A stretch of 24,773 nt of DNA, from positions 1 to 24,773 of the forward strand of contig CAYFJO010000133.1 in assembly GCA_964343305.1 (NCBI GenBank). Reading direction: 5' to 3'. Under the pieces are notes generated by a model. That model was not told the origin of the DNA, did not search any database, and saw nothing but the letters and a program-made list of their open reading frames with translations. Origin of the DNA: CAYFJO01 sp964343305 (GTDB taxonomy: Bacteria > Planctomycetota > Planctomycetia > Pirellulales > Pirellulaceae). Both the position numbers and the translations under genes were made by a program. This document shows, one piece after another, positions 8,568 to 14,914 of the stretch. Position 1 is the stretch's first letter. Each line of letters opens with the position of its first letter.

Positions 8568-8696
8568 AGGCGAGCGGCAGGTGAGAATTTACCAACGAAA
8601 TCGTAGCCGGAGTCGTAAGACTTCGGTTTTCGCCGCTTCACCGAAGTCTTACGACTCCGGCTCCGGCTACGGGAGAATCTCATTTACCGCTCGCCT
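8568..8696. repeat. Nested palindromic repeat, family A copy 1
   Basis: The core is a 19-bp perfect stem, 8609-8627 against 8640-8658 (GGAGTCGTAAGACTTCGGT and its complement), with a 12-nt loop. GTAGCCGG (8603-8610) also pairs with CCGGCTAC (8663-8670). Outside that, AGGCGAGCGG (8568-8577) pairs with CCGCTCGCCT (8687-8696). The gene-free stretch between the M48-C2 and the small secreted gene is mostly this element. The same family, including loop sequence, recurs at 12196-12275. It resembles REP/REPIN-type interspersed palindromes rather than a terminator, since no T tract follows. Confidence 0.8.
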
Positions 8697-8711
8697 AACT
8701 GGAGACACATC

Positions 8712-9200
8712 ATGTTTCGAACAAATCAGGCAGGCCGTTGGCTGGTCGTTGTGGTCCTTGCGCTTTCTGTCGTTGCGGGAGCGTCCAACGGCGTTTTCGC
8801 GGGTCCGAACCAAATCAGCCCGGCACGAAAGAAGCAGTATCAAGACGCGGCGATAAAACTGGTCGCCGCGGCCGGCGCGCAGGGCGTCAGTTTGCATGTC
8901 AAGCCGGACAACGACTTTGGCAGCATTGTGGCCGAGACGCTGGCCCGTGTCTTTCGCGACCGATTGGTCGAGAGTGCGGTCAAGGATCTGATGCCGCATG
9001 CGCCGAAGGGAGTGCATCGAGGCGTCCGCCGCGTGGCGTGCATGTATCTCGACGGCGAACTTTCGACCTTCAGTTTCACCGTGGCAACGGCCAAGGACGA
9101 GTTCATCGAGGCGTTGAAGGCCGAAGATGTCCAGTTCGGATATCTCGCCGACGGCGCGGACTTTTTGCTGGAGCTGCACAAGGCATACCGGTCGAAATAG
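8712..9200 (+). CDS. Small secreted protein of unknown function
   Basis: 162 residues, ATG at 8712 with GGAGA seven bases upstream, so the start is firm. A signal peptide is clear: MFRTNQAGRWLVVVVLALSV, then cleavage probably near GVFAG (about residue 30). The mature part is about 130 residues, alpha/beta in character, with QYQDAAIKLVAAAGAQGVSL, RDRLVESAVKDLM, HRGVRRVACMYLDGELSTF and KDEFIEALKAEDVQF. I recognise no family. It has a single cysteine in the mature region and no repeat or catalytic motif. It ends 5 bp before the stop of the convergent SGNH hydrolase gene. The palindromic repeat immediately upstream leaves only about 15 bp for leader sequence downstream of it, so its promoter must lie within or before that repeat. 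Confidence 0.8.
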   Translation: MFRTNQAGRWLVVVVLALSVVAGASNGVFAGPNQISPARKKQYQDAAIKLVAAAGAQGVSLHVKPDNDFGSIVAETLARVFRDRLVESAVKDLMPHAPKGVHRGVRRVACMYLDGELSTFSFTVATAKDEFIEALKAEDVQFGYLADGADFLLELHKAYRSK

Positions 9201-9205
9201 CGGCG

Positions 9206-10501
9206 TTAATCGTTCGCCGGCATGGCATCCAAGATTGCCCTGCCGATCGTTCGCCCCAGAAACTTGCTGCCGTCAGGCAACAGATGGCAATAATCGGAAA
9301 ACAGTTCGGTTTGCTCGTCCAGCGGTCGAATCGCCTGATTCCCGTCGATGTAAATCTGCCCCTCGCCTGTCACGATCTTCGACAGTTCGCCCGACAGATG
9401 GTTGTCAAAGAAGTGCCTGGCGATCAGCATGTGGTCGACGAACGCGTCAGAATCTGGGTCGCCAAAAGGTGCGACGTTGAGCAACTTTTGTTCGATTGTC
9501 GAGAGCGATTTATTGGCTCCGTCGCGGTGGAGATTGGGCTGCAAAACAAAGACCAGCTTCGTTTCGTCGGCCTTTAGCGCGGCGACGTATTGCCGCAAGA
9601 TTTGCAGGTAACGGGCCGAGTGGTTGACGAACTTTTCTTCCCGCGCTCGATAATCGGCCAACGAAAACTCGCGGCCCTCGATCGTCGCCGCCGGCGTGTT
9701 CTTCGATGCACCGATGCGAAACTTTTCGTACGCCGTCGCCAGCACGTAGTAAGTGTTGCTGCGGTGGAGCCAGTTGGTCGGCTTGTTGTTTAATTGGACC
9801 AGCGCGTCAAGCATCCACTCGGCATCGGCGTAAGGCGTGCCCGACCGAAAACTGCCGATGTCATTCCAGCCCTCGATATTGACGACGAAATCGGGATCAA
9901 AGCGTGAGATCTTCTCTAGATACAACAACATGGACTGGTGAAACATGCGTCGATAGGCAGCCGCGTTGACAACTTCGAAGTGCATGTTTGGCTTCTGCTT
10001 TTTCAGAAACACTTTGAGTTGGCCCGCGATGCTGCGTGGATAGCTATACACGCCGCCGGGATAAGAGTGCGTGCCGTGATATCGCTGATCCTGTCCGGCA
10101 CCAAATGCCGCCGAGCCGCCGAGGATGAAGATTCGAACGCTGTTCGGCGGCTTCTCGATCGTCAAAGGCTCATCCGTGATGAAACCGTATTCGTCCAAAA
10201 CCACATCGGGGTCCGCCGGATCAACCTTGATCGTCGAGGAACTCATATCGTAGTTCGGCGTGTTCTTATAGACGGTGTACCCAGAGATCTGGCGGTTGAG
10301 TTGCGTTTGTCCTCGTAGTTTCTGATGGCCGAACGCGACGATGGCCAGATACGAACAGATCTCCATCACCAAGACAAAGGTGACGAGAAGGCAGAAGATC
10401 GTCGTCTTGGGATGCCGGGCAAAGCGATTCTTGCGACGTTGCCGCTTTTTGGGTTGAGACGCTTCGCCAGAGTCCGAGTCACTCAATTTGGTGTCAGCCA
10501 T
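9206..10501 (-). CDS. Membrane-anchored SGNH/GDSL-family hydrolase
   Basis: 431 residues from the ATG at 10501. A basic cytoplasmic tail (KKRQRRKNRFARHPK) precedes one transmembrane segment at about 34-57, so the catalytic part is likely periplasmic or outside. SGNH blocks are visible: the nucleophile Ser in FILGGSAAFGAG (S130), an Asn-containing block at NAAAYRR (N179), GWNDIG with N213, and the C-terminal D-x-x-H pair in SDYCHLLPDG (D403, H406). Relatives act as esterases or acetyl-esterases on polysaccharides or lipids; the substrate is unknown. The family is frequent in planctomycetes as an anchored protein of about this size. The gene is divergent from the sulfatase gene with 112 bp between starts, an arrangement that could allow shared control and would suit cooperation on a sulfated, acetylated glycan (inference). 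Confidence 0.83.
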   Translation of the reverse strand: MADTKLSDSDSGEASQPKKRQRRKNRFARHPKTTIFCLLVTFVLVMEICSYLAIVAFGHQKLRGQTQLNRQISGYTVYKNTPNYDMSSSTIKVDPADPDVVLDEYGFITDEPLTIEKPPNSVRIFILGGSAAFGAGQDQRYHGTHSYPGGVYSYPRSIAGQLKVFLKKQKPNMHFEVVNAAAYRRMFHQSMLLYLEKISRFDPDFVVNIEGWNDIGSFRSGTPYADAEWMLDALVQLNNKPTNWLHRSNTYYVLATAYEKFRIGASKNTPAATIEGREFSLADYRAREEKFVNHSARYLQILRQYVAALKADETKLVFVLQPNLHRDGANKSLSTIEQKLLNVAPFGDPDSDAFVDHMLIARHFFDNHLSGELSKIVTGEGQIYIDGNQAIRPLDEQTELFSDYCHLLPDGSKFLGRTIGRAILDAMPAND

Positions 10502-10511
10502 CGGATGGGAA

Positions 10512-10540
10512 TTGACCTGGGAATTCTGTGGAATGATACT
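10512..10540 (+). promoter_or_regulatory. Possible sigma-70-type promoter for the sulfatase gene
   Basis: TTGACC (10512-10517, 5/6 to consensus) and GATACT (10535-10540, 4/6) are 17 bp apart, about 73 bp upstream of the sulfatase ATG. It lies in the short divergent intergenic region beside the SGNH hydrolase start. Planctomycete promoter consensus is poorly known, so this is tentative. Confidence 0.4.
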
Positions 10541-10613
10541 GTTAACAACGAACCGTTTGAACAGTTTCGTTTTTGACGCCGCACACTTTCATTACTTTGT
10601 GTTGAAAGAGAAC

Positions 10614-12038
10614 ATGATGAACAACGTTCGATTCTATAGTACGCTCCTGACAGTCATCTTGATCGCTTGTGTGTTGTTGTCCGGTGTCGCCATTGCCGGC
10701 GAGCGTCCGCCGAACCTCATTTTCATTATCGCCGATGATCTTGGATACGGTGATCTTGGCTGCTACGGCCAAAAGCGAATCCAAACACCGCACATCGACC
10801 GTTTGGCAAAGGAGGGCATGCGGTTCACCGACTTTTACGCCGGTTCGACCGTATGTGCTCCGTCGCGCTGTGTGTTAATGACCGGCTTGCACACCGGACG
10901 TGCGTTTATCCGCGGCAATGGCAAAGACAACTTGCGGCCCAGTGATGTCACGGTGGCGGAAGTCCTCAAGAGTGCAGGATACACCACGGGTATGTTCGGA
11001 AAATGGGGCTGTGGTCATGAAGGTTCCACCGGTGTGCCGACCAAACAGGGATTCGACTATTTCTACGGCTATCTCGACCAACATCATGCTCACAACTATT
11101 ACCCGTCGTTCCTGGTCCGCAACGAGGAACGCGTGTTGTTGAAGAACATCGTGCCCAACGAAGGACAGTACGGTCAAGGCGTCGCGACCAAGATGGTGCA
11201 GTACAGCCACGACCTTATCGCTGCTGAAGCGCTGTCGTTTATCGACCGCAACCAGGACAAGCCGTTCTTTCTGTACATGCCGCTGACGATTCCGCACGCC
11301 AACAACGAAGCACGCGCAAAGGGGATGGAGGTTCCCGACCACGGAATCTACAAGGACAAAGACTGGCCCGAAGCTCAAAAAGGCCACGCGGCAATGATCA
11401 CGCGCATGGACACCGACATCGGCAAAGTAATGGAGCGTCTGAAGAAGTACGGCATCGACGATAACACGATCGTACTCTTCACATCAGACAACGGTCCACA
11501 TGCCGAAGGCGGCAACGATCCCGATTTTCAAGATTCCAACGGCCCATTGAAAGGCATCAAGCGCAGCTTGCACGACGGCGGCATTCGGGTGCCGCTGATC
11601 GCGCGTTGGCCGGGCAAGGTCGAAGCAGGCTCGACGAACAATCACGTCGCCGCCTTTTGGGACGTCTTGCCGACGTTGGCCGATCTTGGGGGCGCAACGA
11701 AACATGTTCCCGATGGCCTTGACGGGGTGTCATTCGCACCAACCTTGCGTGACGCCGACGATGCGCAACAAGAGCACGAGTTTCTCTACTGGGCGTTTTA
11801 CGAACGAGGCGGCGCTCGTGCCATCCGCCAAGGCAAATGGAAAGCGGTCCAGCAACCGTACCACACGCCAATCCGCCTGTATGACTTGAATAAAGACATC
11901 GGCGAAGAGAAAGACCTCGCGAAAGACCATCCCGAATTAATCGCCAAGTTGTCCAAGCTGATGGACGGGGCGTACGAGCCGTCCGAACGTTGGAAGTTTC
12001 CTAAGCCAAAACAACCAAAGTCCAACAAAGCAAAGTGA
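10614..12038 (+). CDS. Secreted type I sulfatase (arylsulfatase-like)
   Basis: About 474 residues. The ATG at 10614 has AAAGAG upstream and begins the signal peptide MMNNVRFYSTLLTVILIACV, cleaved near GVAIAG-ERPP; the frame extends to 10488 but that part overlaps the divergent gene's start. The active site is complete: N-L-I-F-I-I-A-D-D-L-G-Y-G-D with metal ligands D41/D42, and CAPSR (C81-R85), the C-x-P-S-R signature whose Cys is converted to formylglycine. KWGCGH, HDLIAAEAL, FFLYMPLTIPH and FTSDNGPH (D-N metal ligands) follow in normal order, then the C-terminal subdomain with AIRQGKWKAVQQ and LYDLNKDIGEEKDLA. It should hydrolyse sulfate esters outside the cytoplasm after formylglycine modification. 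The Cys (not Ser) type needs a formylglycine-generating enzyme, not seen in this window. Specific substrate cannot be assigned. Confidence 0.93.
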   Translation: MMNNVRFYSTLLTVILIACVLLSGVAIAGERPPNLIFIIADDLGYGDLGCYGQKRIQTPHIDRLAKEGMRFTDFYAGSTVCAPSRCVLMTGLHTGRAFIRGNGKDNLRPSDVTVAEVLKSAGYTTGMFGKWGCGHEGSTGVPTKQGFDYFYGYLDQHHAHNYYPSFLVRNEERVLLKNIVPNEGQYGQGVATKMVQYSHDLIAAEALSFIDRNQDKPFFLYMPLTIPHANNEARAKGMEVPDHGIYKDKDWPEAQKGHAAMITRMDTDIGKVMERLKKYGIDDNTIVLFTSDNGPHAEGGNDPDFQDSNGPLKGIKRSLHDGGIRVPLIARWPGKVEAGSTNNHVAAFWDVLPTLADLGGATKHVPDGLDGVSFAPTLRDADDAQQEHEFLYWAFYERGGARAIRQGKWKAVQQPYHTPIRLYDLNKDIGEEKDLAKDHPELIAKLSKLMDGAYEPSERWKFPKPKQPKSNKAK

Positions 12039-12415
12039 GAGTTTGGTACTCCGGCCTTGCGCGTTCCGGTTCGCATTTTCTCATCGAACCATAGAACGTT
12101 ATAATCGGCGGCTGATATCCAAGGGAGTCAAGCGTGCCAATGGTGCAAGGCCGCACGCCACAAACGCGTCAACCAGCTATGCCGTAGCCAATTTGAAATG
12201 TCCGGTAGCAGAAGTCGTGAGACTTCTGTTTTCCCGCAAATTCCGAATTCTCACGAATCTGGCTACGGGACATTTTCAGCAGACGGCGGCATCGACGGCG
12301 AAAGCCGAGTTCGCGATCGACAAGGTCGCCCCGTCGCCCTTCTCGATAGCGACCGAGTACTCTCAAGGCTGTTTAGCCAAACAACCCTTTCACCGCCATT
12401 CACAGCTTGTCCGGA
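12039..12415. other. Intergenic region between sulfatase and the split surface-protein gene
   Basis: 377 bp between two convergent genes. An 80-bp palindromic repeat occupies 12196-12275. Open frames on both strands (for example + 12043-12705) run through the palindrome and antisense to the neighbouring gene, with no recognisable protein or ribosome binding site, so I see no gene. No T-tract terminator is visible for either neighbour. Confidence 0.6.
12196..12275. repeat. Palindromic repeat, family A copy 2
   Basis: AAATGTCC (12196-12203) and GGACATTT (12268-12275) bound the element exactly. Inside, GTAGCAGAAGTCGTGAGA pairs imperfectly with the strand ending TCTGGCTAC. On the minus strand this copy and the one at 8603-8673 both read TCCCGTAGCC, then CGT-A/G-AGA-N-TTCGG, then GCGG-N-GAAAAC, then GAAGTCT-N-ACGACT and GCTAC. 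The shared loop shows a common origin, not chance inverted repeats. Confidence 0.8.
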
Positions 12416-13810
12416 CTAATCTGAGACCAGCGCGATTTCGGCTTCCGTTGGCAATCGTCGCACGCCGGTGGCGAGCCATCCGTTCATTACGTCCGAAGAA
12501 TCAGCGTCGTGCCCGTGGCCAAGCAGGTGGCCCAATTCGTGGAGCACGACGGTCAGTAAGTCCATCCTGCCCGCCGCGGCGCTTTCGCCAGCGGTTAACA
12601 AAACTTGATTCCCCAAGTCAACAAATTCTTCGTTCTCGTGTGGCGTTTGATCGACGAACCATCCGTACCCCGCCGCGTCGGTGTCGATCACGATGGAAGA
12701 ACTGACGGCCGCACCGAGTTGCCCGCCCGGCAAATCTGACACTGTGTATGTTACGGATCGAAGTTGCTCAAGCTGATCGCTCGTCAAACCACTGCCAACC
12801 CAAATGTCGATCGCTGCATCAACGACGGGGGCCAGTCGTTCGGCGGTCAACGTCGCAGCAGGTTCGCCTGATTGGTTTTCGCCGCCGGCGGCTAGCAGCG
12901 CGCCCGACCATGTGCCGACGATGGCGAAGTCAGTCGATGCGCCGAACAAGAATGTGCTGTTGAGCGTCCCGTCGTTGTCCAAGTCGATCAGGAACCGCGA
13001 ATCGCTGGCCCGATGGACGATGATGTCGTCGACGTTGTCCCGGTTGACATCGCCCACCAAGGCTCGGTCGACGTCGACTCTGCCGAATTGGTGCTGGCGG
13101 TCGACGGTTCCATTCGCTCTCAAATCAATGAAATACGTCGCCCGGGACGCGCGGTGGATGGCGATGTCGTCGTTGCCGTCGCCGTCAAAGTCGCCGACCA
13201 GCACAGTGTCGATGTTGATTGCGCCCAATAAAAACGAATTCTCGACCGAGCCGTCAGCACCGAAGTCAATGAAGAACTTTGCCTGGTTGGCACTGTAAAT
13301 CAAGACGACGTCCAAGCCATCGCCATTGAAGTCGCCGATGTGAATCTCGTCGATGTCACTGGCCCCCAGCACATGTGAACGATTGACCGTTCCGTCGGCA
13401 TCGAGATCAAAATAAAACTTGGCGATGTTGGCGCGATAGATCAACAGATCGTCGTCGAAACCGTCGCTGTCAAAGTCGCCGACGAACACTTCGTCGATGT
13501 TCGCGGCACCGATGAACAAGTCGCGGTCGACCGTTCCATTGGATCCGATGTCGAGCGCGATGCGGGCCGAGCCGGATCGATGAATTCCGATGTCGTCATC
13601 GCCGTCGCGGTCCCAGTCGCCCACGATGGGCGTGTCGCCGGTGGCCCCAAAGGTGATGGTGTGGTCCGCCGTCCCGTTGGTGCCCACATCTTGGCACCAG
13701 CGGGCGGCTGAATTTCGCCACAGGCCAAGATCCTTGGGCAACACGGTGGGAGCGCGGTTTTCGTACCAACTCACTTTGGAATCGGCCGTCGACGACCCAA
13801 CGACGTCCAA
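12416..13810 (-). CDS. 3' part of a frameshifted surface protein: propeller-like repeats and matrixin-like zinc site
   Basis: About 464 residues, opening in a different frame from, and directly continuing, the gene part at 13834-14700. The listed 5' end is an internal TTG, not a true start. It begins with the tail of an FG-GAP unit (SKVSWYENRAP), then about six units of roughly 47 residues, each with G-D-x-D-x-D-G-x-D-D, I-x-R-A-x-x-A-x-F-x-I-D and A-D-G-T-V (VGDWDRDGDDDIGIHRSG, VGDFDGDGNDDIAIHRAS and others). The C-terminal domain of about 140 residues carries HELGHLLGHGHD (H424, H428, H434 of this frame), fitting the metzincin pattern HExxHxxGxxH, and DVMNGW, a possible Met-turn. This domain, with LLTVVLHELGH and ATGVRRLPT, is familiar at the end of giant planctomycete surface proteins. 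Protease activity is unproven. Without the upstream part the product has no signal peptide, so this gene is probably broken. Confidence 0.8.
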   Translation of the reverse strand: MDVVGSSTADSKVSWYENRAPTVLPKDLGLWRNSAARWCQDVGTNGTADHTITFGATGDTPIVGDWDRDGDDDIGIHRSGSARIALDIGSNGTVDRDLFIGAANIDEVFVGDFDSDGFDDDLLIYRANIAKFYFDLDADGTVNRSHVLGASDIDEIHIGDFNGDGLDVVLIYSANQAKFFIDFGADGSVENSFLLGAINIDTVLVGDFDGDGNDDIAIHRASRATYFIDLRANGTVDRQHQFGRVDVDRALVGDVNRDNVDDIIVHRASDSRFLIDLDNDGTLNSTFLFGASTDFAIVGTWSGALLAAGGENQSGEPAATLTAERLAPVVDAAIDIWVGSGLTSDQLEQLRSVTYTVSDLPGGQLGAAVSSSIVIDTDAAGYGWFVDQTPHENEEFVDLGNQVLLTAGESAAAGRMDLLTVVLHELGHLLGHGHDADSSDVMNGWLATGVRRLPTEAEIALVSD

Positions 13811-13833
13811 GTCTCCGTCGTTGTCGAGGTCGG

Positions 13834-13852
13834 CTAAAAAGACGCTGACAGC
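13834..13852 (-). other. Frameshift junction in the surface-protein gene
   Basis: On the minus strand the upstream frame reads GCG TCT TTT TAG and stops, while the -1 frame reads GTC TTT TTA GCC and continues the FG-GAP pattern (VFLADLDNDGDLDVV). The flanking motifs DGDLDVLSAS and FLADLDNDGD are only a few residues apart, whereas neighbouring FG-GAP units are about 50 apart, so roughly one unit seems missing. The 12 bases GCTGTCAGCGTC (complement of 13841-13852) make sense in both frames, as expected if deletion occurred between two short matching stretches. Confidence 0.7.
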
Positions 13853-14700
13853 ACATCCAGGTCGCCATCACCATCCAGGTCCGCCACGGCCACGGTGAAT
13901 CTTCCCGCACCTGACGTGATGACCTGTCGTGCAAAAACCTGGTTTCCATCGTTTTCGTACCACGCGATTTCGGGAAACACGTTGAAATCGAAAGAAGTGG
14001 AGCCCGCGCTAAGTACCAAGTCGACTGGAAACAAACCGAGGTCCGCGTTCTCGTTTATGCCAATGACATTTTGTCCCAAAAACGATCCACCAGCAGCCTG
14101 CGAGCTGGCGATTGTCACTTGGTAGTCTTCGACTTCGCCATCCGCCGCCTGTCCCGAAACGCCGAGGCCGCCCGCGGTGCTCAATCGTAAACGAGCGAAC
14201 GTAGTCCCAGCGACCGAAAAGGCGGGAATGTCAAACGTCAAGTTGTTGTTGCCGAGCGCGACGTTTCGAGAGTCAACAATCTGTTCGCCCGGTCCACCCC
14301 AACTGCCGTCGCCGTTGAAATCGATCCATGCGTTCAGCTTGCCCGCCGCGGCCTGGACGTTCACCGTCACCATGCCGTTGATCGCGCCAACTTGAATCGT
14401 GCCGAACGTGACACCGTCTTCGTCCGCGCCATCCGCGTCAGCAGCGGCCGAGTGGACACCGTCGGCTTCCGTGTCAACCAACGTACCCAGCGCCGGGGAA
14501 CCTGGCATGACCACATGTTCCGCGCCACCTTCGGCCAGCGTGGTGGGATACGGCAGCGGAGCATCGCCAAAGTCCGACGCCAAAAGGACTCTGGTTTCCA
14601 GCCGCTCGATCCGCCGCGACAGGCGACGAGGCGAGCGAGACTTTTTGGATTCGACTGGCCCCAGGTCCAATAACTGATGTAGACGCGAGAAGAGTCCCAT
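13834..14700 (-). CDS. 5' part of the frameshifted surface protein: planctomycete export N-terminus, GEVED domain, FG-GAP repeat
   Basis: 288 residues from ATG 14700 to TAG 13834. The N-terminus is MGLFSRLHQLLDLGP, a basic stretch (KKSRSPRRLSRRI), then ERLETRVLLAS-DFGDAP: the 'LExRxLLAs' type of start seen on very large exported planctomycete proteins. The next 150 residues form a GEVED-type domain: DFGDAPLPYPT, DTEADG, GADEDGVTF, WIDFNGDGSWGGPGEQI and DGEVEDYQV (188-193 for GEVEDY). It ends in FG-GAP repeats (WYENDGNQVF and VAVADLDGDGDLDVLSAS). The downstream part (12416-13810) completes the protein, giving about 755 residues if frames were joined. A promoter candidate with a perfect -10 lies about 75 bp upstream, so the gene may still be transcribed. 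Confidence 0.83.
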   Translation of the reverse strand: MGLFSRLHQLLDLGPVESKKSRSPRRLSRRIERLETRVLLASDFGDAPLPYPTTLAEGGAEHVVMPGSPALGTLVDTEADGVHSAAADADGADEDGVTFGTIQVGAINGMVTVNVQAAAGKLNAWIDFNGDGSWGGPGEQIVDSRNVALGNNNLTFDIPAFSVAGTTFARLRLSTAGGLGVSGQAADGEVEDYQVTIASSQAAGGSFLGQNVIGINENADLGLFPVDLVLSAGSTSFDFNVFPEIAWYENDGNQVFARQVITSGAGRFTVAVADLDGDGDLDVLSASF

Positions 14701-14775
14701 GGTTCATCCGGGCGTAAAGCCAAGGAGTGAAAACCGATTGCCAGACCAAAGACGCTGATGAAACCACCAACTTCC

Positions 14776-14804
14776 ATTATAGTTTCCGGCGAAAACCATG
14801 CAAA
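14776..14804 (-). promoter_or_regulatory. Possible sigma-70-type promoter for the split surface-protein gene
   Basis: On the minus strand TTTGCA (14799-14804, 4/6) is 17 bp from a perfect TATAAT (14776-14781), about 75 bp before the ATG at 14700. It lies in the 214-bp region divergent from the cytochrome gene. Spacing and the perfect -10 make it a fair candidate, but it is not experimentally supported. Confidence 0.42.
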
Positions 14805-14914
14805 ACGAGCCACAAAATCTCACTCGTGCCCCACATCGACGGCAGGGCCCGATTTTGATTAACATATCTCCAACTTTTGATTCGTTTCGTCGTCTTTATC
14901 GGAGACTTTTTTGA

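Noticed and set aside
8568..8696. Terminator for the M48-C2 gene
   Set aside because: Strong stem but no T tract, and its relation to the copy at 12196 fits an interspersed repeat better.
12043..12705. 220-codon open frame on the plus strand
   Set aside because: It runs through the family A palindrome and antisense to the matrixin-like domain; composition is Arg/Ser-rich and no ribosome binding site or family is seen.
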